Positions 36,617-45,084 of a stretch of DNA of 64,000 nucleotides are shown here, in pieces. Both the position numbers and the translations under genes were made by a program. The notes beneath the pieces were generated by a model. The model was given only the letters and a program-made list of their open reading frames with translations. It did no database searches and was not told the origin of the DNA. The DNA lies in contig NZ_NCSQ01000072.1 of NCBI RefSeq assembly GCF_002105465.1, positions 48,986-112,985 of the forward strand, in the 5' to 3' direction. This DNA comes from Aquidulcibacter paucihalophilus. Its GTDB lineage: Bacteria; Pseudomonadota; Alphaproteobacteria; Caulobacterales; Aquidulcibacteraceae. Position 1 is the stretch's first letter; every line of letters starts with the position of its first letter.

Positions 36617-37765
36617 TTATTGCCCCGCAGGAGCGGTTCCATCGGCTTTAAAGCGGAACAGGTAAAAGGGGCCAGACTTGGCGATATGGTCCTTTGACTT
36701 CATCATCACGTCGGGAATATTGCTATCGGCCACATAGATATAATTGTCTGGCCCAAAACTGAGACCATCAGGCCAGCGCATTTTCGGGTGCCCGGCCAAA
36801 GCGGTCAGCCTTTTATTGGCGTCGAGCTTCCAGATGATCCCATCCTCAATGCCGGTCAGATAAATCGTGTTTTCCCGATCTATCGTCAGCCCATCGGCTT
36901 GTGGGCGATTGGCATAGAATTCGACCCGCTTGGCCAATTCAGCTTCCGACAAGTCACCGTTCAGTAGGTCTGAAACCTTAACCCGCGACAAGGTTTTGCC
37001 CGACATCGGCCCGAGATAGAGCCACTCCCCTGCCCGGTCGAGCGCGATGGGGTCAAAGGCTGGGTGAAACCAAAAGAGGCTATTGCCCAAGGGCTGCATA
37101 TGCCGGCCCTGCGCATAGACTGCATAGGGCTCTGCCATCATGGCGGGATGACGGTCCAAGACGCGCCGCGCTTTGCCGGTTTCTGTGTCCACGATGATCA
37201 GTCCTGGACGACCATTAAACACGCCAATATCAGCGATGAAAATCAGTGTGGCACTTGGATCAATCTGCATATCCTGCACATAAGACCCCACCCCTGCGAC
37301 CGACTTGGGCAGTTTGATGTGTTGGATCGGCTGATTGGTCGCCAGATCGACCGCAACAAGCCGCGCCCCGAATAGACCATGTTGGCCATGATCAATACTC
37401 CACAGGCGGTTCTTGGAATCAATCCGCAGGTTAAACACCGCACCATAGGACGGCTTGTCTGGGTTTGGTGTTTGCATCTGCAGACTTGGATAGGGCACAG
37501 CTTTCCCATTCACCCATTCAAGCACTTTGATGTCGGGATGGCTTTCGGCGTGATAGGTGAAGAAAATCCGCCCCTCTTTCGATACAGCAATATTGCCGGG
37601 AGGCTCTGATAAGGTGGCGATCAACTCAGCTTGTTGCACGGGTTTGGCATCAGCCAGCTTTGGGAAGCGCTGGCCAACCCCGCCATAAGTGAGATAAAAC
37701 CAAGCCAAAAACCCACCAAGTAGAGCAAAGAAACTGGCCGCACCCCACAGAAGCTTTCTCACCAT
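36617..37765 (-). CDS. Membrane-anchored major royal jelly protein/SMP-30-like beta-propeller
   Basis: 382 residues. An N-terminal membrane segment (LLWGAASFFALLGGFLAWFYL) likely anchors or exports it. The rest is a beta-propeller related to the yellow/major-royal-jelly family and SMP-30 lactonases: repeated YxxD-type blades such as NRLWSIDHGQHGLFGARLVAVD, LIFIADIGVFNGRPGLIIVD, ENTIYLTGIEDGIIW and MRWPDGLSFGPDNYIYVADS. Lactonase-like catalysis on a sugar lactone or a ligand-binding role are both possible. It is followed 13 bases later by the convergent lipoprotein, and the SDR gene lies 37 bases upstream on the same strand. Confidence 0.82.
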   Translation of the reverse strand: MVRKLLWGAASFFALLGGFLAWFYLTYGGVGQRFPKLADAKPVQQAELIATLSEPPGNIAVSKEGRIFFTYHAESHPDIKVLEWVNGKAVPYPSLQMQTPNPDKPSYGAVFNLRIDSKNRLWSIDHGQHGLFGARLVAVDLATNQPIQHIKLPKSVAGVGSYVQDMQIDPSATLIFIADIGVFNGRPGLIIVDTETGKARRVLDRHPAMMAEPYAVYAQGRHMQPLGNSLFWFHPAFDPIALDRAGEWLYLGPMSGKTLSRVKVSDLLNGDLSEAELAKRVEFYANRPQADGLTIDRENTIYLTGIEDGIIWKLDANKRLTALAGHPKMRWPDGLSFGPDNYIYVADSNIPDVMMKSKDHIAKSGPFYLFRFKADGTAPAGQ

Positions 37766-37802
37766 TTCCGCCTCCTAACACATTGCCAATTCGCCTTCGC
37801 CC

Positions 37803-38834
37803 TTAAGCAGCGGGCATATGCCCCAGCCGGATCAAGTCTTGGACCGTGTCGATGATGGTTTGATCGACATCGCGGAACGTGAGACCTAAGTCTGCTTGGA
37901 TCTTGGCATGGCTAAAGCGGGGCACGCGGCCCAGATGGGTGCGCAAATAAGACCCAACCCCTGCAGGTTGGGCGTAGGAGGCCAAAGTCATCAAGCCGGT
38001 GCCCAGCCCGTGGGCTAAGTTAAGGCTGGGCAGCTTGCCGCTGGCAGCACCGGCTTTGCGGATCAATGCCACCACTTGGGCCATGTTCCGATTGCCCGCT
38101 GCGCAAATATAGCGGCCTTTGGCACCCGGGGCCGAAAGGGCACGAACATGGGCGTCAGCCACATCGCGGACATCCACAAAGCCCCATTCCAATGCCAAAA
38201 TGGCTGGATAGACGCCCTTGGCGACATCCACCAAAATCTGGTTTGAAGTATTGACCTCGGATGACAGCGCCGGACCAATCACCATGAAGGGATTGATAAC
38301 GATCAAGTCAAAGCTTGGCTTTTCTCGTTCCATAAAGTCCCAAGCCGCGCGCTCGGCCATGGTTTTGGAGTAATAATAAGCATTGCGGGTTAGGCTCGAT
38401 TTTTCGTTCCAATCCGCCTCCGTCAGACTGCGCCCATCTGGTTCATCGGTAATGGCAGCCATGGAGGAGGTCAGCACAACCCTTTTGACCCGTGGCGACT
38501 TTGCCGCCGCCTGCAACATCGACACCGTGCCTTGCACAGCGGGGTCAACCAAGTCCTTTTGCGCGTCTTGGACTGTCAAAACATAGGGGCTCGCCATATG
38601 CAGCACCGCGTCAACATCCATAAAGGCCGAGAAGGGATCGGCGGCGGTTAGATCGGCGGCCACCAGGGTCAGCCTTTCTGCGGCACCTTTTAGCGCACGT
38701 ACATGCGCCGTCCGAGCCGCATCCTTGGGATTGCGCACCGTGCCGACGACCTGCTTGCCCTGTTCTAACAGTTGGGCAATGCTGTGGCTGGCAATGAAGC
38801 CATTCGCACCGCTTACCAAAACCCGTTCCACCAT
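37803..38834 (-). CDS. NAD(P)-dependent SDR, dihydroflavonol-4-reductase-like
   Basis: 343 residues from the second of two adjacent ATGs (38834), which gives the better spacing of six bases after AGGAGG. Extended SDR: nucleotide-binding VLVSGANGFIASH near the start, the Y-x-x-x-K catalytic pair in YYYSKTMAERAAW, and INPFMVIGPAL typical of the dihydroflavonol reductase/NAD-dependent epimerase group. Likely reduces a carbonyl to an alcohol on an unknown metabolite. The TetR-family gene is divergent with only 49 bases between start codons, the standard arrangement of a regulator and its target, so the substrate may be the regulator ligand. Confidence 0.88.
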   Translation of the reverse strand: MVERVLVSGANGFIASHSIAQLLEQGKQVVGTVRNPKDAARTAHVRALKGAAERLTLVAADLTAADPFSAFMDVDAVLHMASPYVLTVQDAQKDLVDPAVQGTVSMLQAAAKSPRVKRVVLTSSMAAITDEPDGRSLTEADWNEKSSLTRNAYYYSKTMAERAAWDFMEREKPSFDLIVINPFMVIGPALSSEVNTSNQILVDVAKGVYPAILALEWGFVDVRDVADAHVRALSAPGAKGRYICAAGNRNMAQVVALIRKAGAASGKLPSLNLAHGLGTGLMTLASYAQPAGVGSYLRTHLGRVPRFSHAKIQADLGLTFRDVDQTIIDTVQDLIRLGHMPAA

Positions 38835-38847
38835 CATGTGCCTCCTC

Positions 38848-38876
38848 TTGGCAGGCCAATAAACTTACGATATGAA
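38848..38876 (+). promoter_or_regulatory. Candidate tetR promoter (leaderless transcript)
   Basis: TTGGCA (38848-38853) and TATGAA (38871-38876) are 17 bases apart. The transcription start would fall at about 38883-38884, the A of the ATG at 38884. ACGAT (38867-38871) and ATCGT (38891-38895) form separated arms of a possible repressor site overlapping it. Confidence 0.45.
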
Positions 38877-38883
38877 CATAAAT

Positions 38884-39498
38884 ATGATAAATCGTTCAGT
38901 TTTGCAAGCGCTCGAGACGAAAGAGCTGTCAGCAGAGTCAATCAGCCCGGTTCGGGTAGCTCGGCGCCTAAAAGTGGTTCAAGCGGCTGAAGCCGTTTTT
39001 GCTAGCCACGGCTTTCGCGGCACCTCGATGGAGGCCATTGCTGAGGCTGCGGGCATGTCAAAAGTAACCCTGTATGGCTATTTCCGCGATAAGGAAGCGG
39101 TCTTTACCGCGGTTGCGGCACATCTGGCGGACCGCTTGAAACACGCAGCTGAAGCAGCCCTTGCCCAAGACGGGGCGGTCTCGGACCGTGTGGCTGACGC
39201 GCTGATTGCCAAACAAAGCATTGTCTATCATTTGGTGCGCTGTTCGGCCCATGCGGCAGATTTGTTCCACGCCAAGGATGCCCATGCAGCCGCCTTCTTC
39301 GCGGCAATCGACCGCGACATTCAGGATCGGCTTGCTGACGTTTTGACCCAAGTGGGCCACGCGCCCGATGCCGCCTCGCAAGCCGCTCGGATCTTGTTTG
39401 CAGCGGCCAATGGCATTGCAGCAGAAGCCATGAGTGCCGAGCATTTGGCAGAAGATATTCGCGCGCTGGTCTCGGCAATGGTTGCCCAAAGACGATAA
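38884..39498 (+). CDS. TetR/AcrR-family transcriptional regulator
   Basis: 204 residues from the ATG at 38884. Another ATG at 38872 is in frame, but the best promoter places its -10 over it; the start at 38884 would be leaderless and neither has a ribosome site. The N-terminal HTH is clear: VVQAAEAVFASHGFRGTSMEAIAEAAGMSK, then VTLYGYFRDKEAVF. The C-terminal ligand domain is alanine-rich and helical (FLAAANGIAAEAMSAEHL pattern near the end). Probably represses itself and the divergent SDR gene; ligand unknown. A PaaG-like isomerase gene follows 120 bases downstream. Confidence 0.9.
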   Translation: MINRSVLQALETKELSAESISPVRVARRLKVVQAAEAVFASHGFRGTSMEAIAEAAGMSKVTLYGYFRDKEAVFTAVAAHLADRLKHAAEAALAQDGAVSDRVADALIAKQSIVYHLVRCSAHAADLFHAKDAHAAAFFAAIDRDIQDRLADVLTQVGHAPDAASQAARILFAAANGIAAEAMSAEHLAEDIRALVSAMVAQRR

Positions 39499-39618
39499 AT
39501 CGGCCCGCGCAACTTTTACATTGGTTGCCCTAAGGCGACCTCCTTCCCTCCGTCTCCAATCCAGACTAGGGTTTGGATGAAAGCTGCCAGAGAACAGCTT
39601 AAGCTTTGGGAGATGACC

Positions 39619-40419
39619 ATGTCTGAGGGTACAAAAGTCTTGTATGAACGCGATGGCGATGTTGCCATCCTGACGCTCAATGACCCTGCAACCATGAATG
39701 CTTGCGGCCTTGATATGGCCCAAGACATGACGCGTGCGTTTGAACGCGCCGCTGGCGAGGCGCGCGCGATTATCCTGACCGGTACGGGTCGAGGATTTTG
39801 TTCTGGGGCCAATTTAGGGTCTACCGCCTCTAACATGAATGGCGCACAAGACCCTGAACAACTGGACGCCGGGGCTGCACTTGAAAGTATTTATAATCCG
39901 CTGGTGACGACGATCCGGGACTTACCCGTGCCTGTGGTGACCGCCATTAATGGCGCGGCAGCAGGCATTGGTTGTTCGTTTGCGCTCTTGGGCGACATCA
40001 TTCTGGCCTCGGAGAACGCGTATTTCCTGCAAGCCTTCCGCCGCATTGGTCTCGTTCCCGATGGCGGCTCCACCTATATGCTGGCGCGTGCGGTGGGCCG
40101 CGCCCGTGCGATGGAAATGATGCTGCTGGGTGAGAAAATCCCCGCCGCCCAAGCCCTTGAATGGGGCCTGATCAACCGCGTGACCCCAGCCGATAGGTTG
40201 ATGGATGAGGCAAAAGCCCTCGCCCATAGTCTTGCCAGCGGGCCGACCAAGACACTCTCCATGATCCGCAAAGCCGCGTGGGCAAGTTTGGACAATGACT
40301 GGAATTCGCAATTGGCCTTAGAGCGCAACTTGCAGCGCGAGGCTGGACGCACGAAGGATTTCCGCATTGGTGTGATGGCCTTCTTGTCCAAACAAGTGGC
40401 GCAATTCACCGGACGATAG
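39619..40419 (+). CDS. Enoyl-CoA hydratase/isomerase, PaaG-like
   Basis: 266 residues from the ATG at 39619, chosen because GGGAG lies six bases upstream; an alternative ATG at 39613 adds two residues. Crotonase fold: oxyanion-hole signatures GTGRGFCSGANL (56-67) and NGAAAGIGCSFALLGD; the region FRRIGLVPDGGSTYMLARAVG has an aspartate where hydratases often have the second glutamate, which I associate with PaaG-type 1,2-epoxyphenylacetyl-CoA isomerases and related isomerases. Substrate stays open. No other phenylacetate genes are near. It precedes the AEC transporter by 40 bases. Confidence 0.9.
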   Translation: MSEGTKVLYERDGDVAILTLNDPATMNACGLDMAQDMTRAFERAAGEARAIILTGTGRGFCSGANLGSTASNMNGAQDPEQLDAGAALESIYNPLVTTIRDLPVPVVTAINGAAAGIGCSFALLGDIILASENAYFLQAFRRIGLVPDGGSTYMLARAVGRARAMEMMLLGEKIPAAQALEWGLINRVTPADRLMDEAKALAHSLASGPTKTLSMIRKAAWASLDNDWNSQLALERNLQREAGRTKDFRIGVMAFLSKQVAQFTGR

Positions 40420-40459
40420 GCGAGCGACCGCAACAAGCCAGACGATCAGAGGACCGTGC

Positions 40460-41386
40460 GTGGACGTCTTATGGATCACTTTGCCGATCTTTGGCCTTGT
40501 TGCGCTTGGCTGGGCTGGGGCAAAGGCTGGTTTGTTTGACGGGGCGACCGCATCGGGTCTGTCGCGCTTTGTATTTTGGCTCGCCTTCCCGTCCCTGCTT
40601 TTGACTTCCATGGCCAAAGCGCCGGTGCCCAACCTCTCACATGGCTCTGTCCTCTTGGTTTGGGTAGGGGTTTTGCTGGCAGGCCATTTGTTGGCCCGCA
40701 TTGCAGGCCTCGGTTTTGGGTTATCAAAAGTCAGTCAGGCCGGTGTGGGCTTTGCGGCCTCCAGTGGCAATACAGCCTTTTTGGGTACGGCAATCCTCGC
40801 CAGCCTATTCGGGCCAGAGGTTCTAGCCATGGCGGCGGCCTTCGTTGCCTTGGAAAATGTCCTGATTGTCGGCTTCGGCGTTGCGGGACTCTATTTGGCC
40901 AAGCCCGCGCCAGACCCGAAATCGGCGCGCCGCGCCATGCTGGGTGGGCTTACCAATCCAGTCAGCATGGGGGCCCTCATTGGTCTTCTGATCGCGCTCA
41001 CGGGTTTGCAGATTCCCCCAGCTTTGATTCGGCCGCTAGACATGCTGGGGGCCGCAGCAAGCCCCGCAGGACTTGTCGCACTAGGGATTGTGATGGCAAC
41101 CAGCCTACCCCCCGCCCAGACCCAGTCGCGCCGCGATTTGGACTTAGTCGTGGCGGTTAAATGCATCGCGCTGCCTCTCATGATGGCAGGTGGCATGGCC
41201 CTGATTGGCGCACCGCGTGACCTTGCTATAGCTGCGACGATCCTGGCCGCCTGCCCCAGCGCGGTGAATGTGTTTATCCAAGCCCAGCAGGCCGAAGTCT
41301 GGGGCGATACAGCCGCGCGCGCGGTGTTTCTGACTACCTGCGTGTCGGTTGTGACCTTGAGCTTAGCGGCCAGTTTGGCTGTTTAG
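40460..41386 (+). CDS. AEC-family (auxin efflux carrier-type) transporter
   Basis: 308 residues from a GTG at 40460. Ten or so hydrophobic spans are spread evenly with few polar stretches; the centre and C-terminal halves show the AEC pattern of two five-helix repeats, e.g. FWLAFPSLLLTSMAKAP near the start and ASSGNTAFLGTAILASLFGP, then MGALIGLLIALTG and ALGIVMATSL. Bacterial members export or import small organic acids such as malonate or malate. The gene ends overlapping ygfZ by four bases on the other strand. Placement behind a CoA isomerase suggests a related organic acid, which is weak evidence. Confidence 0.88.
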   Translation: MDVLWITLPIFGLVALGWAGAKAGLFDGATASGLSRFVFWLAFPSLLLTSMAKAPVPNLSHGSVLLVWVGVLLAGHLLARIAGLGFGLSKVSQAGVGFAASSGNTAFLGTAILASLFGPEVLAMAAAFVALENVLIVGFGVAGLYLAKPAPDPKSARRAMLGGLTNPVSMGALIGLLIALTGLQIPPALIRPLDMLGAAASPAGLVALGIVMATSLPPAQTQSRRDLDLVVAVKCIALPLMMAGGMALIGAPRDLAIAATILAACPSAVNVFIQAQQAEVWGDTAARAVFLTTCVSVVTLSLAASLAV

Positions 41387-42222
41387 GCAGGCACATGCAT
41401 CCAGCTGGGTGGATCAAGCCTAATGACCTGATCCCCTGCCTGCAGCGCGTGGCCTTCTGCCAACGCTTTGTGCGCGCGATCAAAGCGGATAAGCGCGAGG
41501 CCAACCCCTTCACCGGCGCTGCGCATCCGGCCCACTTCCCACCCATCAGCTAAAATTGGGGTTTCAAAAGCTGGCGTGGGCCCGTCAAAACCGATGCGGC
41601 AGAGCTTGGTTTTAACCGTGGTGCGTCGCTTCATCCGGCTGGTCATTTCTTGGCCGACATAGCAGCCCTTATGAAAATCGACCCCGCCCATTTCATCCAT
41701 CAGACCTTCAAGGATAAAGTCCTTTTCAACCAAAAGGTCTGCCGCAAGGTCTGGCACGCCGAGACCGAAGCGCTCGTGCTCGTAGGTCGCAAAGGCAGCG
41801 GCTTCATCGCCTAAGTTCAGTTCAGCCCGTGGGGCAATAAAGCGCCGGGCTAGGTTCGCATGACGAGGGTCAGGATAGGACAAGGCCGACTTTGGCAAAG
41901 ATTCCCCATTCCACACAGCGCCGACGACATAGCCGGCACTTTTGTCCTCAATGGTCACCTTTGAACGCAAACGATAGAGACTCAAGCGCTTCGCAAAAGC
42001 GGCCGGGTCAGACACATCAATCCAGTAAGTGCCCGCCTCAGGTGCTAGAATAAATAGCTCAAACAAGAACTTGCCTTGCGGGGTCAGCATAGCCGCATAG
42101 ACGCAAGCCTCCGGCCCTGCGGCTTCCACATTTTGGGTCAAAAGCCCGTTCAACAGGGTTACAGCATCTGGGCCTGCTACGCACACAAGACCGCGCTTGG
42201 AAAAGGAAACAAAATCAGCCAT
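41383..42222 (-). CDS. ygfZ: Folate-binding tRNA-modifying protein YgfZ (GcvT-like)
   Basis: 279 residues. The family signature KGCYVGQEMTSRM is complete with Cys187; the N-terminal folate-binding GcvT-like domain shows LLNGLLTQNVEAAG and AAMLTPQGKFLFELFI. YgfZ/IBA57 supports repair or assembly of certain iron-sulphur enzymes (e.g. MiaB) with tetrahydrofolate. It is the last gene of a minus-strand run starting at 45084 and follows the proline iminopeptidase by nine bases. The stop overlaps the AEC transporter gene by four bases on the opposite strand. Confidence 0.94.
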   Translation of the reverse strand: MADFVSFSKRGLVCVAGPDAVTLLNGLLTQNVEAAGPEACVYAAMLTPQGKFLFELFILAPEAGTYWIDVSDPAAFAKRLSLYRLRSKVTIEDKSAGYVVGAVWNGESLPKSALSYPDPRHANLARRFIAPRAELNLGDEAAAFATYEHERFGLGVPDLAADLLVEKDFILEGLMDEMGGVDFHKGCYVGQEMTSRMKRRTTVKTKLCRIGFDGPTPAFETPILADGWEVGRMRSAGEGVGLALIRFDRAHKALAEGHALQAGDQVIRLDPPSWMHVPA

Positions 42223-42231
42223 CGCCTACAC

Positions 42232-43224
42232 TTAAGACCGCTTGGGCCTGTGTTTAAACCCGGTCGCCAAATCATCGGTAAAGCGTACCAACGCGTCGAC
42301 AATGCCGGGCTCTAAGCTTGCATGGCCCGCATCGGCAATGATCTCCAACTGGGCATGGGGCACGACTTTTTTCAGCGCCCATGCCGAGGATAAGGGCGTC
42401 AACACGTCATAGCGGCCATGAACGATCTGGATCGGGATGGATTTCAGCACAGAGGCATGGTCCAGCAGCCAGCTATCGGTTTCAAAAAAGCCCTTATGGA
42501 CAAAGTAATGATTCTCGATCCGGGCGAAGGCCTCGACAAAGCGGTCTTCCTCAAAGCGCCCAGGGCGCGCATCCGGCCCCTTCATGGACAAGCAATCGCC
42601 CTCCCAGCGCGCCCAAGCCCGGGCGGCCAAAATGCGCGTATCGCGATTCTCGCTAAACAAGCGCCTGTGGAAGGCCCCGACGATATCGTGCCGCTCTTCT
42701 TCTGGAATCACGCTGACATAACGGTCAAAAGCGTCTGGAAAGATGTTGCTGGCACCGGATTGATAGAACCACGCAATTTCGGCTTGGCTGATCAGGAAAA
42801 TCCCCCGTAACGTCAGGCTCAATACCCGGTCTGGATGCTTGATCGCATAGGCCAAGGCCAGAGTTGACCCCCATGAGCCGCCAAAAACCGCCCAAGCCTC
42901 AATGCCCAAATGCACGCGCAGCTTTTCGATATCTTCAACCAAGTCCCACGTCGTGTTGTGGCGGGTTTCGGCGTGCGGGGTAGAGTTACCACAGCCGCGC
43001 TGGTCAAAGCCGATGATGTGCCACTTCTTAGGGTGAAAGAAGCGCCGCATATCTGGGCTCATGCCCCCACCAGGGCCGCCATGCAGACAGATCACAGGCG
43101 TGCCCTCAGGCGTACCAGCTTGTTCAAAATAGAGGGTGTGTAAGTCACTGACGGCTAACCGCCCCGTCTGAAACGGCTCAATCTGGGGATAGAGTGCACG
43201 GCGAATAGAGGCAGAATCGGGCAT
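42232..43224 (-). CDS. pip: Proline iminopeptidase (peptidase S33)
   Basis: 330 residues from the ATG at 43224 preceded by AAGGA; the longer reading to 43266 is not favoured. Family blocks are strong: VICLHGGPGGGMSPDMRRFF (oxyanion hole), nucleophile S117 in FGGSWGSTLALAYA, DQRGCGNSTPH, and the acid/His pair in VHGRYDVLTP and DAGHASLEP. It removes N-terminal proline from peptides in the cytoplasm. It is 72 bases after the epoxide-hydrolase-like gene and nine before ygfZ on the same strand, so the run is probably one or two transcripts. Confidence 0.95.
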   Translation of the reverse strand: MPDSASIRRALYPQIEPFQTGRLAVSDLHTLYFEQAGTPEGTPVICLHGGPGGGMSPDMRRFFHPKKWHIIGFDQRGCGNSTPHAETRHNTTWDLVEDIEKLRVHLGIEAWAVFGGSWGSTLALAYAIKHPDRVLSLTLRGIFLISQAEIAWFYQSGASNIFPDAFDRYVSVIPEEERHDIVGAFHRRLFSENRDTRILAARAWARWEGDCLSMKGPDARPGRFEEDRFVEAFARIENHYFVHKGFFETDSWLLDHASVLKSIPIQIVHGRYDVLTPLSSAWALKKVVPHAQLEIIADAGHASLEPGIVDALVRFTDDLATGFKHRPKRS

Positions 43225-43296
43225 TAGAGTCCTTCTTGTCCCAACAGGGCTTAGAGCGGGTCGCAAGGGCGTTCAAGATGGGTCAGGCTGGGCCGT

Positions 43297-44301
43297 TCAC
43301 GACGCGCGCAAGCCGCCAAAACGCTTATGCATCCAATCGGCAATAGCTTTGGTGGTCTCTTCAGGCTTTTCTTGCTGGGTCCAATGGCCACAGCCCTGAA
43401 TCAGCACACGGTCGAGGTCTGGCACGTATTTTTCCATCCCATCGGCAGCAGACGGCGGCAAAACCACATCATTTTCAGCCATAATCATCAAGCTGGGCTG
43501 AACGACCAGGTCTGGAATATCGGCACTGTCGAGCCAATTGCGGGTAAAGTTCCGATACCAATTGATCCCACCGCGAAAGCCTGTGCGGGTGAAGGTCTCC
43601 ACATAGACCTGGTGCTCCGCCTCACTCAACAAAGGATAGGTCGCCTTGCTTTTGTCAAAGCTTTGTAAAGCCAATTGAAAAGCATGGTTGCGCTTGCCTT
43701 CCGGGCGGGCATCAAACTCGAGTGGCGTGACATTGGAGCGGCGCATGTAAAAGCGGAAGGTCTTGTCAACATCTTCTTGCAAAATCGCTTCCATCGCGCC
43801 GGGCTTTTGGAAGAAGATGATATAATGATCAGGGCCAAAGCGCTGCTCATAAAGGGCAATTGGATCAATCGGCGGGCGCTTGGTATAAGGCGTATTGACC
43901 CCGATGACGCCCGCTACCCGGTCGGGCCTACGGGTCGCCATCGCCCAGACGATCAGCCCGCCCCAATCGTGACCACAAAAGACGGCCTTTTCGATTCCTT
44001 TGGCGTCTAGCAAAGCTGCCAGATCGCCCGTTAGCGTATCAAGATCATAAGCCTCAATCGCCTCGGGTGCCGAAGTTAGGCCATAGCCGCGCAAATCCGG
44101 GGCTAGTGCGCGAATGCCTGCTTTGGGTAGCCCCACCACTTGATGCCGCCAAGAAAACGCAAGCTCTGGATAGCCATGACACAAAATCACAGGTGGCAGA
44201 TGTGATGGCGTCGCCGTATCCCAAACCGCCATCTCAATGCCATTGACGGGCAGGATTTCTGGAGCAAACAAGCCAAACTGGGCCCAATCAATGGCGTTCA
44301 T
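43297..44301 (-). CDS. Epoxide hydrolase-like alpha/beta hydrolase
   Basis: 334 residues from the ATG at 44301 with AGGAAA upstream. Epoxide-hydrolase hallmarks: HGYPELAFSWRHQ (HGxP oxyanion motif), DLRGYGLTS, the nucleophile aspartate D112 in CGHDWGGLIVW, and the C-terminal histidine in GCGHWTQQEKPEE with an acid on VVLPPSAADG. The aspartate nucleophile separates it from serine esterases. It may detoxify epoxides or dehalogenate. The first 14 bases overlap the 3' end of the DUF423 gene. Confidence 0.9.
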   Translation of the reverse strand: MNAIDWAQFGLFAPEILPVNGIEMAVWDTATPSHLPPVILCHGYPELAFSWRHQVVGLPKAGIRALAPDLRGYGLTSAPEAIEAYDLDTLTGDLAALLDAKGIEKAVFCGHDWGGLIVWAMATRRPDRVAGVIGVNTPYTKRPPIDPIALYEQRFGPDHYIIFFQKPGAMEAILQEDVDKTFRFYMRRSNVTPLEFDARPEGKRNHAFQLALQSFDKSKATYPLLSEAEHQVYVETFTRTGFRGGINWYRNFTRNWLDSADIPDLVVQPSLMIMAENDVVLPPSAADGMEKYVPDLDRVLIQGCGHWTQQEKPEETTKAIADWMHKRFGGLRAS

Positions 44302-44671
44302 GCAAGGTTTCCTTTCGGCTGAAACAGGCCCAAGCAAGGCAAATCCATCCTGCCAGCAAGCTAAGGCCACCCAAGGGTGCGGCCATGGCCACAGCGCGCG
44401 GTGCGCCCAAAGCTAAGGCATAGAGCGATCCGGCAAAGAGGATCATGCCAAGGCCAAACAGCGGGACCGCAAAGCGGGCCTTGTGATAGCCTTGGGTTTG
44501 GAGCCAGACACAGACAAACAGCACCAAAGTGTGGGCCATATGCTGTCCGCTACCCGTCACCACCCAAGCCTTGGTTTGGGGGCTTGTCAGGCCATGGGCC
44601 CCAAACGCCCCGATCCCCACTGCCAAAAAACCCGAAAGGCAAATCAGGCCCAAAACTGTCTTCTGCTTCAT
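44288..44671 (-). CDS. DUF423 (YgdD-like) membrane protein
   Basis: 127 residues with four hydrophobic spans. The DUF423 pattern is clear: LGLICLSGFLAVGIGAFGAHGL at the start, SGQHMAHTLVLFVCVW and LGMILFAGSLYALAL, with a loop APRAVAMAAPLGGL. Family members are small inner-membrane proteins without proven function. It overlaps the upstream thioesterase gene by four bases (ATGA-type) and the downstream epoxide hydrolase by 14 bases, so the three genes are surely co-transcribed. Confidence 0.9.
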   Translation of the reverse strand: MKQKTVLGLICLSGFLAVGIGAFGAHGLTSPQTKAWVVTGSGQHMAHTLVLFVCVWLQTQGYHKARFAVPLFGLGMILFAGSLYALALGAPRAVAMAAPLGGLSLLAGWICLAWACFSRKETLHERH

Positions 44672-45084
44672 GCGGGCACCTTTTTGGGTGGAATAGCATA
44701 GGTAATCACGGCATGGGCAACCAAATCGGTTTCGCCATCAGACCGAATGCCTGCTTCCATCACGGCCAGGGTCTTGCCCAGTTTCATCATGCGCACTTCG
44801 GCAATCAAATCCTTGGGCTTGGGTTTGCGCATGAATTGGATGGAGAGATTGGTTGTCACGGCCAAGGGCTCAAACCCAATGGCTGATAAAACCAAAGCAT
44901 AGGCTGCTGTATCGGCCAAAGCCATCATAGTCGGCCCTGACAACGTGCCCCCGGGCCGGATTTGGTTTGGATTAAAGGCGATGCGACAGCGTGCCGTTTC
45001 ACCGTCTGCAGCTTTGACCAAGGGGGGCGTGCCACCGCTAAAGGCTTGGGCTAAAAACTGATTGATCTCGTCTGGGCTCATCAC
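44668..45084 (-). CDS. PaaI-like hotdog-fold thioesterase
   Basis: 138 residues. Hotdog-fold features typical of PaaI/YbgC-type acyl-CoA thioesterases: PGGTLSGPTMMALADTAAYALVLSAIG (the long helix with the catalytic Asp region), AVTTNLSIQFMRKPKP, and the strand LAVMEAGIRSDGETDLVAHAVITYA. It would release free acid from an acyl-CoA. It heads a minus-strand run (thioesterase, DUF423, epoxide hydrolase, then pip and ygfZ). The sequence upstream is the 580-base gap described separately and probably carries the promoter. Confidence 0.88.
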   Translation of the reverse strand: MMSPDEINQFLAQAFSGGTPPLVKAADGETARCRIAFNPNQIRPGGTLSGPTMMALADTAAYALVLSAIGFEPLAVTTNLSIQFMRKPKPKDLIAEVRMMKLGKTLAVMEAGIRSDGETDLVAHAVITYAIPPKKVPA

